A stretch of 64,000 nt of DNA from CAYMEK01 sp964389305 (lineage in GTDB: Bacteria > Spirochaetota > Spirochaetia > SZUA-6 > DRHE01). The translations under genes were made by a program, and so were the position numbers. The stretch is taken from the NCBI GenBank assembly GCA_964389305.1, contig CAYMEK010000015.1, positions 1-64,000 on the forward strand. Direction: 5' to 3'. Position 1 is the stretch's first letter. Each line of letters opens with the position of its first letter. Below the pieces are notes generated by a model, which saw only the letters and a program-made list of their open reading frames with translations, was not told where the DNA came from and did no database searches. This document shows, piece by piece, positions 1 to 9,019 of the stretch.

Positions 1-74
<74 letters not shown>

Positions 75-87
75 GACTCCCGCCAGC

Positions 88-106
88 CGGTGCAGGCTCC
101 GCACCG
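88..106. terminator. small stem-loop after the tRNA
   Basis: CGGTGC and GCACCG form a 6-bp stem around a 7-base loop between the tRNA and the end of the converging lipoprotein gene. There is no clear T run on either side, so a role in transcription termination is only suggested by position. Confidence 0.28.
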
Positions 107-116
107 CTTCCTGCGG

Positions 117-851
117 TTACTTGAAGATCAGAGAGTAGTCCAGCGGCTTGTCCAGAAGGAGCACCCTGATCAGGGGGATCCTGTAGGTCACGCCCCGCTC
201 CGAGAGGCTGCCGCCGCTCTGGGACACCAGCGTTCCTTTCACGGTCACCTTGGTTTCTATGTACGAGGCTTCGAGACACTCGGCCCCGCCTTCCCCGAGG
301 GCCAGATCGATCAGCTCGCAGTACTCAGCCTCGCTGATGTCTTCGTTTTCCTGAGGTCCCAGGCCTTCGAACAGGGGATTTTGCAGTACCGGCATGAATT
401 CCAGCACAGAGGAAAAGTTGCTCTTGTCCAGGTGAAAGCGAACCGAGTAACCTTCCGGGACCGCGTCGAAGCGGATTACCCCCGCCTGCTTGAGCTTCTG
501 CTCGCCTGAGAACACCTGTTCGATGCTCCGAAAGCGCAGCTTCATTTCCAGTGACTCCGGACCCGGAGTGGCGATACGGAGGAGCTCCACGTCCTCCCTT
601 TTCGAAAAGCCCTCCTTGATCTTTTCGACATTGAACACCTGGTCCGCCATCGGCTCCCCGGTCAGCTCGGCCAGATCGCCCAGATAGTCCACGAACAGCG
701 GCTGCAGGTGAATGCTCATATCCACCGTGCCGGAGCCGTCCGCCTCGATCTGGACCTGCTGCTTGATCGTACAGCCGATCAGCGCTCCGGCCGCGGCGAG
801 CAGCACCACCGCGAGAATGTGTACGGTTTGGCTGACTGGTAGAGGTTTCAT
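117..851 (-). CDS. putative lipoprotein of unknown function
   Basis: A 244-residue protein with a type II signal peptide: a basic start (MKPLPVSQ), a hydrophobic stretch of about 18 residues and a lipobox-like GALIGC with Cys at about 27. The mature part is mixed alpha/beta (TIKQQVQIEADGSGTVDMSI follows the Cys), and no enzyme motif is recognisable. It is predicted to be anchored on the periplasmic side of a membrane. It is a single-gene unit, convergent with the tRNA and divergent from the DUF4445 gene. The ATG at 851 sits 9 bases from a strong -10 box (861-889), so the message should be nearly leaderless. Function unknown; the lipoprotein assignment is fairly secure. Confidence 0.8.
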   Translation of the reverse strand: MKPLPVSQTVHILAVVLLAAAGALIGCTIKQQVQIEADGSGTVDMSIHLQPLFVDYLGDLAELTGEPMADQVFNVEKIKEGFSKREDVELLRIATPGPESLEMKLRFRSIEQVFSGEQKLKQAGVIRFDAVPEGYSVRFHLDKSNFSSVLEFMPVLQNPLFEGLGPQENEDISEAEYCELIDLALGEGGAECLEASYIETKVTVKGTLVSQSGGSLSERGVTYRIPLIRVLLLDKPLDYSLIFK

Positions 852-860
852 GGTCTTAGA

Positions 861-889
861 AAGATAGACCCTTACCTGCGGGAAGTCAA
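861..889 (-). promoter_or_regulatory. sigma-70 type promoter abutting the lipoprotein start
   Basis: On the minus strand TTGACT (884-889), a 17-base spacer and TATCTT (861-866) are followed by 9 bases and the ATG at 851. A start about 7 bases after the -10 box would give a leader of about two bases. Confidence 0.65.
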
Positions 890-907
890 CCTGAGCGGCT
901 GTTTCCC

Positions 908-936
908 TTGAGTGGAGTGGGTATATCTCCTATAAT
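908..936 (+). promoter_or_regulatory. sigma-70 promoter abutting the DUF4445 gene
   Basis: TTGAGT (908-913), a 17-base spacer and a perfect TATAAT (931-936) precede the ATG at 946 by 9 bases. No Shine-Dalgarno sequence fits between the expected start of transcription and the ATG. Confidence 0.72.
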
Positions 937-945
937 CCTCTAGCC

Positions 946-2754
946 ATGCGACAGGTCACAGTGTATCCGGGAGCAATAGTTGTTCACGTCGAGGAAGGCA
1001 CTCCGGTGCGAGATCTGCTGATCAGGGAGGGGCTGCTGGTGGATTTCCCCTGCGGGGGCAGAGGAATTTGCGGCCAGTGCAAGGTAAAAATCGATCCGCC
1101 CACCCGCAGCGGGAAGAAGGGCCGCAAGCCGCTGGCGGCTGGAGAGCTCGAAGCCGGTATCCGCCTGGCCTGCCAGACGGTGATCGAGAGCGACTGTACG
1201 ATAACCATTCCCGAAGAGAAGGCGGTGGAGGCGGTATGGCGGGATCCGGCCAGGGCGGAAGGCACCAGGCTTCTGTATGGGGAGCCTCTCGTCGTTCGCC
1301 AGCGGCTCCGGCTCGTGCCTCCCAGCCTGGAGAACCAGCAGGCCGACTGGGAGCGGGTGCGCGAGGCCCTGGGCGGCGAACAGGTCTCGATGCCCGAGGT
1401 GAGCCCGCAGACAGCCGAAGCGTTCGCCCGGACGCTGCGCGACAGTGAATGGCGGGTTGACGCCTTTCTCGAAGACCGGAAACTGCTCTGCATCACCGCC
1501 CAGGCGGAGGAGCCGGTATACGGCTTCGCCATTGACCTTGGCACGACCACCGTGGACGTCTCCCTGCATAACCTGGAAACAGGCCGGCGCATCGGCCGCA
1601 AGACCGTGCTCAACCGGCAGTCGGCCTTCGGCGCCGATGTGATCTCGCGAACCGTGGCTTTCCAGCAGGACCCGCAGGAGGTCCGCCAGGCCGCCCTGGC
1701 GACGATTGCCGACTGCGCCGGGTCCCTGCTTCGGGAAAGCGGGGTCGAGCCCCAGCGCGTGGTCCGCAGCACCGTAGTGGGCAACTCGATCATGATCCAC
1801 ATCCTCCACGGGATCAATCCTCGCCAGCTCACCCTGGCCCCTTACGTTCCCCTGGTGGCCGGACCGATGCGTCGTTTTCCCCAGGAGTTCGGCTGGTCGT
1901 TTCAGGGCTGCGGCTACGTGGAGAGCTTGCCGCTTATCTCCGCCTTTGTGGGCGCCGATACGACCGGCATGATACTGGCTCTGGACCTGGAGCGCGAGCA
2001 GGGGATTTCCCTGTCCATCGATATCGGCACCAACGGGGAGATCGTGCTGGCCCGAGGCGGCGAGCTGATCGCCACCTCCACGGCGGCCGGTCCGGCTTTC
2101 GAGGGCGCGCAAATTGCCTGCGGCATGAGGGCGCTGGAGGGCGCCGTAACCGGTGTAGAGATCTCCCCCGAGGGAGAGGTGGCGACTCAGGTGATCGGGG
2201 GGGGGAAGGCCAGGGGGATCTGCGGCAGCGGGCTGATTTCCGCGGTGGCCGAGCTGCTGGACTGCGGCCCGCTGGACTCCAGCGGCCGGCTCAGCCGTGG
2301 CGAAGAGGTGAAAAATCCGAAACTGAAAGATCGGTGCTTCGAGCTGGACAATGTGACCGCCTTCAGGTTGAGTCCCGACTCAGAGGAAAACGTCTACATT
2401 TCTCAGAAGGACATCCGGGAGCTGCAGCTCGCCAAGGCGGCGATTCGCACGGGCATCGATATGCTGCTCGACGAGACGGGAACGGATATGAAAGCCGTAC
2501 AGAAGATACGGCTGGCGGGGAACTTCGGCGCCGGGGTGGATATCGGAAAGACGATTCGCCTGGGGCTCATCCCCAGGGTGGCGGTCGAAAAGGTGGACGT
2601 GGTGGGGAATGCCGCGCTGCGGGGTGCTTCTCTGGTGCTGGTCTCCAAGGAATACCGTGAAAGGGCGCACGCGCTTTCCGGGAAGTGCCGCTTCATCGAG
2701 CTGGCCGCCAGGCCGAGCTTCCAAAGCCGCTTTACTTCTTCCCTGTTGTTTTAA
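946..2754 (+). CDS. ferredoxin-ASKHA (DUF4445) protein, corrinoid activation type
   Basis: A 602-residue protein of the family that includes RamA and other reductive activators of corrinoid proteins. The N-terminal about 90 residues form a plant-type 2Fe-2S ferredoxin: CGGRGICGQC near residue 38 and a final Cys in ACQTV near 75. The rest is an actin/Hsp70-like ATPase (ASKHA): FAIDLGTTTVDVS near 190, SIDIGTNGEIVL near 360 and LAGNFGAGVDIG near 525. Known relatives use ATP to reduce inactive cob(II)alamin in methyltransferases. No corrinoid protein or methyltransferase gene lies nearby, so the partner is unknown. The last four bases overlap the converging SDR-like gene. Family assignment is firm; the substrate is not. 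Confidence 0.9.
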   Translation: MRQVTVYPGAIVVHVEEGTPVRDLLIREGLLVDFPCGGRGICGQCKVKIDPPTRSGKKGRKPLAAGELEAGIRLACQTVIESDCTITIPEEKAVEAVWRDPARAEGTRLLYGEPLVVRQRLRLVPPSLENQQADWERVREALGGEQVSMPEVSPQTAEAFARTLRDSEWRVDAFLEDRKLLCITAQAEEPVYGFAIDLGTTTVDVSLHNLETGRRIGRKTVLNRQSAFGADVISRTVAFQQDPQEVRQAALATIADCAGSLLRESGVEPQRVVRSTVVGNSIMIHILHGINPRQLTLAPYVPLVAGPMRRFPQEFGWSFQGCGYVESLPLISAFVGADTTGMILALDLEREQGISLSIDIGTNGEIVLARGGELIATSTAAGPAFEGAQIACGMRALEGAVTGVEISPEGEVATQVIGGGKARGICGSGLISAVAELLDCGPLDSSGRLSRGEEVKNPKLKDRCFELDNVTAFRLSPDSEENVYISQKDIRELQLAKAAIRTGIDMLLDETGTDMKAVQKIRLAGNFGAGVDIGKTIRLGLIPRVAVEKVDVVGNAALRGASLVLVSKEYRERAHALSGKCRFIELAARPSFQSRFTSSLLF

Positions 2755-3428
2755 ACCCGGAGTCCCGGGGTAAAGATGGACCGCAGCCTGCGGCGGGATG
2801 GAAAGCAAAACCACCTTCCCGACACCCTTCCGCCGCGTTCTTTCATGGTTTGAAAAATGAAATCGGCGAACTGCTCGGTTTTGCCCTTCCGACAGGCGAA
2901 GCCGTTCATGAACACGCCGCTGTGCACGTTGCTGGCAAACAGGGCCGAAGCGGTGGCGCAGAAACTGGCCCGAAGGGCGCTGTCCAGGGGAGGGAGCACT
3001 CCCGCCGCTTCCTGCTGGATGTGGTCGACCAGGGCCAGGCGGCCCCGTTGGCCTCGGGCGAACAGCTCCAGTACCCCTTTCAGCAGAAACAGGGTACCCT
3101 TGATCCAGGCGTCCACCGCCCGGTCGATCGTTTCCACCGCCATCTCCGGGAGCAGCTTTTTTTCCAGCTTGGGCACCAGGAGCAGGAGCGCTTCGTCCAG
3201 CCCGTCAAAGCGGTTCAGCGCGCCGAGAAGGAGGTTTTTGGTCGAGATGAACGATTTGCGGTCCCAGTCGATGAGCAGAAAAGTATCTTCCCCGGCCGAC
3301 AGGTGCGATTCCGGGCGGCCGCGGTCGGAGCGGGCGGCCGCCACCCTGTAGCCCCCGTCCAGGTAGCGGCGCACGAGCTGCACTCCCAGAGGCGTTTGGG
3401 CATCCGTGATCAGGACGACTGGTTTCAC
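2751..3428 (-). CDS. short-chain dehydrogenase-like protein
   Basis: A 225-residue Rossmann-type protein. The N-terminus VVLITDAQTPLGVQLVRRYL matches the SDR dinucleotide-binding turn, but the usual GxxxGxG is altered to DAQTPLG. The catalytic YxxxK cannot be recognised with confidence (after RLALVDHIQQE the sequence runs into ASFCATASALFASN). It may be an atypical or non-catalytic SDR. The start is GTG at 3428, 9 bases from the -10 box of a good promoter (3438-3466). It converges on and overlaps the DUF4445 gene by 4 bases. Function not inferable. Confidence 0.72.
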   Translation of the reverse strand: MKPVVLITDAQTPLGVQLVRRYLDGGYRVAAARSDRGRPESHLSAGEDTFLLIDWDRKSFISTKNLLLGALNRFDGLDEALLLLVPKLEKKLLPEMAVETIDRAVDAWIKGTLFLLKGVLELFARGQRGRLALVDHIQQEAAGVLPPLDSALRASFCATASALFASNVHSGVFMNGFACRKGKTEQFADFIFQTMKERGGRVSGRWFCFPSRRRLRSIFTPGLRV

Positions 3429-3437
3429 TGCACCAGC

Positions 3438-3466
3438 ATCTTAGCAATCAGAAAACCGGTGGTCAA
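3438..3466 (-). promoter_or_regulatory. promoter abutting the GTG start of the SDR-like gene
   Basis: TTGACC (3461-3466), a 17-base spacer and TAAGAT (3438-3443) lie 9 bases from the GTG at 3428. It has the same geometry as the promoters of the two preceding units, which also supports the GTG as the start. Confidence 0.65.
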
Positions 3467-3512
3467 TGTCGGAGAAGGGTCGTGACGACGAGCAGAGCGG
3501 CCGGCCGGCAGC

Positions 3513-3746
3513 TTAGCCGGCCTGGGGCTTTTCCTTCAGGTTCCGGTAGATTTCCAGAATGGTCTCCCGGAATCGTTCCGGCGCCTCGACGTGGCCCCAA
3601 CCCTGCTGGGACTGCCACAGCCCATCATAGGCGCTGTCGTGATAGGAGCGCATCAGATGAGGTATATTTCGGTCCTCGAGCAGCGAGCCCAGAAGGTGCG
3701 CCTCGACCTCGTTGTCCAGAACCAGGATTTTCTCGAAACCTTCCAT
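3513..3746 (-). CDS. small DUF2007-like protein
   Basis: A 77-residue soluble protein beginning MEGFEKILVLDNEVEAHLL and containing LLEDRNIPHLMRSYHD. This resembles the small 'putative signal transducing' (DUF2007-type) fold, in which a betaalpha unit reads an identifier and then an address-like loop. The C-terminal part (GHVEAPERFRETILEIYRNLK) is helical. The start ATG has an upstream GGAGGA at a sensible distance, so this gene has a conventional ribosome-binding site. It stands alone, divergent from nadE. Family assignment is by resemblance only. Confidence 0.65.
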   Translation of the reverse strand: MEGFEKILVLDNEVEAHLLGSLLEDRNIPHLMRSYHDSAYDGLWQSQQGWGHVEAPERFRETILEIYRNLKEKPQAG

Positions 3747-3927
3747 GCGATCCTCCGGTCAAGGTTGTCCGCCTACTCTACCAGTTTCTGTTGCTTTAAG
3801 CCAGAGCGGGTTGCAGGATCCAGAAGGTGACGGAAAGCGCTCCTTCATAGTATGGTATCATCCAGGATTGCCCGCGGCCGAATGCAGCTGGGGGAGGAAA
3901 TCCAGTAGATCAGGCGGAGGTGCCGCA

Positions 3928-5571
3928 GTGGAATTGGGGATCGGTCAGATCAACCCGATAATCGGAGACTTCTCCGGCAACGCCGACAAGATACTCGCCT
4001 ATGTCGGCGAGGCTCGCCGGCTGGGTGCGGAGGCCATTCTGTTTCCCGAGATGTGTATCTGCGGTTATCCACCCATGGACCTGTTGGATCAGGGCTCGTT
4101 CGTGGAGGCGAATCTGAAGACCCTGCACCGGATCCAGCGCAGCGTTCCCGAAGGCATAGGGGTGCTGGTCGGCTATGTGGATAAAAACAGGTCCCAGGCC
4201 GGCAAACCCCTGGTGAATGCGGTGTCCCTGATCCACAACGGGCGCATCCTGCTCACCCAGGCGAAATCGCTCCTTCCCACCTACGACGTATTCGATGAAG
4301 CCCGCTACTTCGAGCCGGCGGCCAGCCGGAGGGTGATCGAGTTCAAAGGCGAACGGGTCGGCGTGGCCATCTGCGAAGATCTTTGGTGGGAAGCGGAGAA
4401 ACCTGCGGCTCTGCACTACCCGGTGGACCCGGTAAAGGATCTGCTCGATCAGGGGGCGACCCTGATTTTCGCGCCGTCGGCTTCCCCTTTCTATTCAGGA
4501 AAGTTGAAGATTCGCTTCGAGCTGCTGTCCGGCATCGGCAAGTCTTCCGGTGTGCCGGTGGTCTACGTGAACATGGTGGGCGGGAATGACAGCCTTATTT
4601 TCGACGGCCGCTCCCTGGTAACCTCGGCAGAGGGCGAGCTTGTATTCCTGGCCGCCGGATTCGAGGAAAAGCTGGAGATCATCGATACAACCAGGCTGGG
4701 GCCCGCGATCGAGCTGAGGGATGATAAATACCTGGAGCTCGAGCAGGCGCTGGTGCTGGGCATCCGCGACTACCTGGCCAAATGCGGATTCCGCCGCGTG
4801 CACGTCGGACTTTCCGGCGGAATCGACTCCAGTCTGGTTGCGGTGCTGGCTACCGAGGCGGCGGGGGCGGAGAATGTCACCGTGTTCGCCCTGCCTTCGC
4901 GCTATTCCTCTGCAGGCAGCCGGGAGGACGCCCGGTCGCTGGCGGAGAATCTGGGCCTGAGTCTACAGACTCTCCCGATCGAAAATATATTTCAGGCCAG
5001 CCTGGAAACCCTGGCTCCGGTGTTTCAGGAACGCGACCCGGATTCCAGCGAGGAAAACCTGCAAGCTCGTATAAGGGGTCTTTTGCTCATGGCCTACTCC
5101 AACAAGTTCCATTCCCTGCTGCTCACCACGGGAAACAAATCCGAACTGGCCACCGGCTACTGCACCCTGTACGGGGATATGTCCGGCGTCTTGGCCGTAA
5201 TCGGGGACCTGTTCAAGACCGAGGTGTACGCCCTGGCCCGCAGCCTGAATCGCGACAGGCAGATCATCCCGGAGTCCGTGCTGAACAAAGCCCCCAGCGC
5301 CGAGCTGCGGCCGGACCAGACGGATCAGGATACTCTGCCGCCCTATGAGCTGCTGGACCGCATCCTCGAGCTGTACATCATCCGGAATCAGACCTGTGAG
5401 CAGATCACCGCCCAGGGCTACGATAGGCAGCTGGTGCGGGAAGTCCTGAGCATGGTGGGAAAGGCGGAGTTCAAGCGCAGGCAGGCTCCCCCGGTTTTGA
5501 AAGTGAGTCCCCGTGCCTTCGGAACCGGCCGGCGGATTCCCATCGCCCGCCGGATTTACGAAGCCTGCTGA
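3928..5571 (+). CDS. nadE: glutamine-dependent NAD+ synthetase
   Basis: A 547-residue two-domain enzyme that converts nicotinic acid adenine dinucleotide to NAD+ using glutamine nitrogen, the last step of NAD synthesis. The N-terminal nitrilase-like glutaminase has the Glu in LFPEMCICGYPP (about 40), the Lys in LLTQAKSLLPTYDVFDE (about 112) and the Cys in GVAICEDLWWE (about 148). The synthetase domain starts near 290 with the pyrophosphatase loop GLSGGIDSSLVAVLA and continues with TTGNKSELATGYCTLYGDM. The GTG start at 3928 is chosen because GGCGGAGG lies 7 bases upstream and MELGIGQINPIIGDF is the usual family start; an upstream ATG at 3712 would add an unrelated 72-residue extension. Length is normal for the family. 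Confidence 0.95.
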   Translation: MELGIGQINPIIGDFSGNADKILAYVGEARRLGAEAILFPEMCICGYPPMDLLDQGSFVEANLKTLHRIQRSVPEGIGVLVGYVDKNRSQAGKPLVNAVSLIHNGRILLTQAKSLLPTYDVFDEARYFEPAASRRVIEFKGERVGVAICEDLWWEAEKPAALHYPVDPVKDLLDQGATLIFAPSASPFYSGKLKIRFELLSGIGKSSGVPVVYVNMVGGNDSLIFDGRSLVTSAEGELVFLAAGFEEKLEIIDTTRLGPAIELRDDKYLELEQALVLGIRDYLAKCGFRRVHVGLSGGIDSSLVAVLATEAAGAENVTVFALPSRYSSAGSREDARSLAENLGLSLQTLPIENIFQASLETLAPVFQERDPDSSEENLQARIRGLLLMAYSNKFHSLLLTTGNKSELATGYCTLYGDMSGVLAVIGDLFKTEVYALARSLNRDRQIIPESVLNKAPSAELRPDQTDQDTLPPYELLDRILELYIIRNQTCEQITAQGYDRQLVREVLSMVGKAEFKRRQAPPVLKVSPRAFGTGRRIPIARRIYEAC

Positions 5572-5603
5572 ACCGTCCTCTCCGTCCTTTCCCGGCCTGT
5601 AGG

Positions 5604-7418
5604 CTATGGATGCTGGAAAACCTGGGGGAACTCCTCGTGAAGCCTGGTCAGGTACAGTAGTTCCCGTACCCAGATGGTGCAGTCCACGGCACCGAACTTC
5701 TCGGCCTCGGTTTCCTCGGGTGCATAGAAGGAGGTGCCCATCGGTTTCTGGAGGGTGAAGGAAACAAGCCGGGAGATGAGCGCGCCCAGGCTTTTCAGGC
5801 GCCTGTCCTTCCCTATGCAGGCGTTGATTTTCATCAGCAAATAGGCCATCTCAAAGCCGCGAAACACCAGCCTGTTCTCATCGAGACGGCTGTGCAAACC
5901 ACCCAGTGTATTGAACTGTTGCTCTGGATCACCGTAGTTGAGATGCAGCCACGGCAGAAGGGCCACAAAATAGCTGTTAAGCCCTCTAACGGTGTGCTGC
6001 GAGCCGGCCAGCAGCACTGCTGCGTGCGCCTGTTGCAGGGCGGGTTCAAGATTTGCGCTTCTGCCATCCCAACCCGAAATGGGGATCGTCTGTACCGATT
6101 CTTTACAGAAGCGCGGTGTAAGCGCAGAAAGCGCTTTTTTATAGGCATCTTTGGCAGTCAGCTCGTATACCTGGAGCAGCAACTCGACCAAAGACGGAGC
6201 GCCGTCTCCCTGAGGCGTGGAGATATACGAGTCGGGATGCAGCAGGCCGCCGGGCTGATTGGCCGAAGCAAGCAGAGCGTCGGCCAGACGGGTAACCGCA
6301 TGGAGATAGCGGCCGGCGGCAGATGCTTGTGCGCGGAGCTCCCTGATCAAAGCGGCCAGCATGACGGCCACTGCGGCCGACCGCTCGATGGATGGCTCCG
6401 GGGGATCCTCGGGATCCTTATCGACCTCCAGCCAGGAGCGGCGATCGAGATGGTAGGTGGGATAAAACAGCCCGCTCGGATGCTGGCCCGTCAGAGCAAA
6501 ATCGGCCAGCCGGAGCGCCAGCTCGGCCAGCTCCGCGTCATCACGGCAGAAGCGTCGAAGGAGCAGCGCCATGGTGCAGGAAGCGGCGGAGGACAGGGTG
6601 GAGGAGCGCTCTGCTGCCCGCAGACCGCACAGAGGGCTCCGATCGACGAGAAACATGTCAAGGCAATCGCGGATCTGTTTTCTGATTCGCTCCCCGATGC
6701 TGACGGCCGAGATTCGCCGGGGAGGGTGAAACCTGGCCCGATTGCGTTCGAGGACTGCGGTGATTGCCCGTTTGTGTATCTCTTGCGGCGGGGCGGTCAC
6801 CACGTTGAGACGCAGGGCGTACTCGAAGTCGCCATTGCTCTGGAAATAGTCCGGAAGCGGATTTTTCTTGGCGGTTTTCGCAGCTTGTTCGCCCTCTCTC
6901 GAAAGGGCGGCCGGAATCCGCACTTCCGTTCGCAGCAGCGTCTCCTCTTCGATGGAGTGGCGTTTTAGCTCGATGCTGCCTGTTTCCATAGCCGAACGCG
7001 GAGGGTCAGAAAATATCAGAATCGATTCGGGTTCGCTGAAAAGGTAGAGGGCGTTGGCATAGGCGGTACGGACGCCAGAGGCGAGGAAGGGCTGCTGCGG
7101 GATGGTCTGTGCGGCATAGATCCCCGGGAACAGGCAGGGGATCTCTGCGGCGTCGAGGATATCCAGGCAGAAGGAGAGGGCGAAGGCCCCCTCCGGAACG
7201 ATCTTCCAGCTCCGCTGGACGGAAAATCCGCTGTGTTCGGACAGGATGAAATCCCGGATGGTGGAGGTGAGAAAGTAGGCCACCACGGTATCACCCCTAC
7301 AGACGATACTTTCCGGAAGGCGTTCCTCCCCGTCCTGGTAGAGGCTGTAGCGCAGCAGGAAGGAGGCTGCGCCCCTAATAATCCGAACCGTGCGAAAATC
7401 TGCCTGAGAAATCTGCAT
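5604..7418 (-). CDS. unrecognised 604-residue helical protein
   Basis: I do not recognise this protein. Residues 1-190 look beta-rich (repeated short strands, many aromatic residues). From about 220 to the end it is dominated by amphipathic helices with HPSGLFYPTYH, GGLLHPDSYIS and LGGLHSRLDENRLVFRGFEM. These aromatic-Gly-His loops at helix-hairpin tops resemble the alpha/alpha-toroid fold of glycan-active enzymes. There is no signal peptide or membrane span. The start ATG at 7418 (MQISQADFRTVRIIRG) is chosen over 7460, but no ribosome-binding site decides it. It is convergent with nadE and divergent from radA. The toroid idea is inference from pattern only. Confidence 0.72.
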   Translation of the reverse strand: MQISQADFRTVRIIRGAASFLLRYSLYQDGEERLPESIVCRGDTVVAYFLTSTIRDFILSEHSGFSVQRSWKIVPEGAFALSFCLDILDAAEIPCLFPGIYAAQTIPQQPFLASGVRTAYANALYLFSEPESILIFSDPPRSAMETGSIELKRHSIEEETLLRTEVRIPAALSREGEQAAKTAKKNPLPDYFQSNGDFEYALRLNVVTAPPQEIHKRAITAVLERNRARFHPPRRISAVSIGERIRKQIRDCLDMFLVDRSPLCGLRAAERSSTLSSAASCTMALLLRRFCRDDAELAELALRLADFALTGQHPSGLFYPTYHLDRRSWLEVDKDPEDPPEPSIERSAAVAVMLAALIRELRAQASAAGRYLHAVTRLADALLASANQPGGLLHPDSYISTPQGDGAPSLVELLLQVYELTAKDAYKKALSALTPRFCKESVQTIPISGWDGRSANLEPALQQAHAAVLLAGSQHTVRGLNSYFVALLPWLHLNYGDPEQQFNTLGGLHSRLDENRLVFRGFEMAYLLMKINACIGKDRRLKSLGALISRLVSFTLQKPMGTSFYAPEETEAEKFGAVDCTIWVRELLYLTRLHEEFPQVFQHP

Positions 7419-7663
7419 TATGCAATGAGTAGCATATAACGGAGTCGAATTTCCAGCCACGAGAAACGGAGGTTCTGGCTTACGGTTACCCGAGCATCGG
7501 GGATCGGGTCTTTTCGGCGGTGCTTATACACCGCCGGGGACCGACGAACAGGAGTCATAGCCAAAGCCCTGGGTTTTTACTGGCCCGGGAGGCAGTCTGT
7601 GCCGATCAACTAGATAGATTCCTGCTGGTCACGCACCACGGATTCCGGGAAGGAGGTTCGGCC

Positions 7664-9019
7664 ATCGCCGGATCGAAGTCGAAAACCAGCTATCTTTGCA
7701 CCGTCTGCCAGCACCGGGAGCCGAAATGGCTGGGGCGCTGCCCTGAATGCGGAAGCTGGAACAGTTTCGAGGAGACGGATCGAGGGACATCGCCGCAGCG
7801 GCTCAAGGCGCATCAAACTCCTCTGCCCATCCCTCTATCCGCTGTGGAGACCAGGGAAGCGCTGCGCCTGGACTCCGGGCTCGAGGAGATGAACCGCGTT
7901 CTGGGCGGCGGGGTAATGAAAGGCTCGGCCGTTCTCATTGCCGGCGAGCCGGGCACCGGCAAGTCGACCCTTATGCTGCAGCTTGCCTCCCGTGTGCGCA
8001 CCGGGGGACGTGCGCTGTACATTTCCGGAGAGGAGTCGCCCGGACAGATCCGGCTGCGAGCCGACCGGCTGGCCGTCCAGAGCGAACGCATAGAGATTCT
8101 CTGCTCCACCGAGCTGGCTTCCCTGCTGCGAGTCTGCGGGCAGCTCAAACCGGTGGTGGTGATTGTGGATTCGATCCAGACGGTACACTCCGAGGACATC
8201 GGGAGTGTTCCGGGCACGGTCAATCAGATCAAGCTCTGCAGCCAGGAGCTCATCGACTGGGCCAAGGTCCATGGAGCGGCCCTTTTTCTGGTCGGCCACG
8301 TGACCAAGGAGGGCTACATCGCCGGGCCCAAGGTCATAGAGCACATGGTGGACGCGGTGCTGTATTTCGAGACCGGCAGCGCAGATATCCGCATCCTGCG
8401 CTCAGCCAAGAATCGCTTCGGCTCGGTCGATGAGATCGGCATCTTCGAGATGGGCGAGAAAGGCCTGGAACAGGTTCGGGACCCGGCAGCCCTGTTTCTA
8501 TCCAGCCGTCAGGACGAACAACCTCCGGGTGTGACGGTAAGCCCCGTGTACGAGGGCTCCCGCGTGTTGCTGGTGGAGATCCAGAGCCTGGTTGTGCCTG
8601 CCAAGGGTGGAGTGTCGAGGGTTTTCTCGGAGCGCATCGATTCCGCCCGGGTATCCCGCATGGCGGCGGTGCTCGAGAAGCACCTCAAGGTGCGCCTCTC
8701 CGACCAGGATATCTACGTCAATGTTGGCGGGGGCATACGCATCAGCGAAGTCGGAATCGATTTGCCCTTGAGTCTCTCGCTGTACTCTGCCCGGATCAAC
8801 CAGCCGGTACCGCTGCGGACGGCCGTGGTCGGGGAGGTGAGCCTGGCCGGTGAAGTGCACCCGGTTCCCCACCTCGACGGTCGCATCAAGGCTGTGCAGG
8901 AGATGGATTTCAGCCGCTTGGTGATGCCGCACTTCAAAGACCGCAGCCTTGCGGTCCCGGAAGTTTGCTTTCCGGTTTCCTCGTTGGCGGAAGCCGCCCG
9001 GAGTTGCTTCAGCCCATGA
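7664..9019 (+). CDS. radA: DNA repair protein RadA, probable AUC start codon
   Basis: A 451-residue RadA, the hexameric helicase that drives branch migration during recombination. It has the N-terminal zinc finger CxxC...CPEC (YLCTVCQ and RCPECGSW), Walker A GEPGTGKST near 95, the RadA signature KNRFGSVDEIG and a C-terminal Lon-like domain (VNVGGGIRISEVGIDLPL). No ATG, GTG or TTG exists in frame between 7520 and the zinc finger. The codon ATC at 7664 lies 7 bases after a perfect AGGAGG and gives MAGSKSKTSYLC, the normal RadA N-terminus. The alternative ATG at 7520 would add 48 unrelated residues. The stop overlaps the next start (ATGA). Confidence 0.92.
   Translation: MAGSKSKTSYLCTVCQHREPKWLGRCPECGSWNSFEETDRGTSPQRLKAHQTPLPIPLSAVETREALRLDSGLEEMNRVLGGGVMKGSAVLIAGEPGTGKSTLMLQLASRVRTGGRALYISGEESPGQIRLRADRLAVQSERIEILCSTELASLLRVCGQLKPVVVIVDSIQTVHSEDIGSVPGTVNQIKLCSQELIDWAKVHGAALFLVGHVTKEGYIAGPKVIEHMVDAVLYFETGSADIRILRSAKNRFGSVDEIGIFEMGEKGLEQVRDPAALFLSSRQDEQPPGVTVSPVYEGSRVLLVEIQSLVVPAKGGVSRVFSERIDSARVSRMAAVLEKHLKVRLSDQDIYVNVGGGIRISEVGIDLPLSLSLYSARINQPVPLRTAVVGEVSLAGEVHPVPHLDGRIKAVQEMDFSRLVMPHFKDRSLAVPEVCFPVSSLAEAARSCFSP

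Noticed and set aside
2685..3485. A 266-residue plus-strand open frame.
   Set aside because: It is the complement of the SDR-like gene; high GC makes long antisense frames common here.
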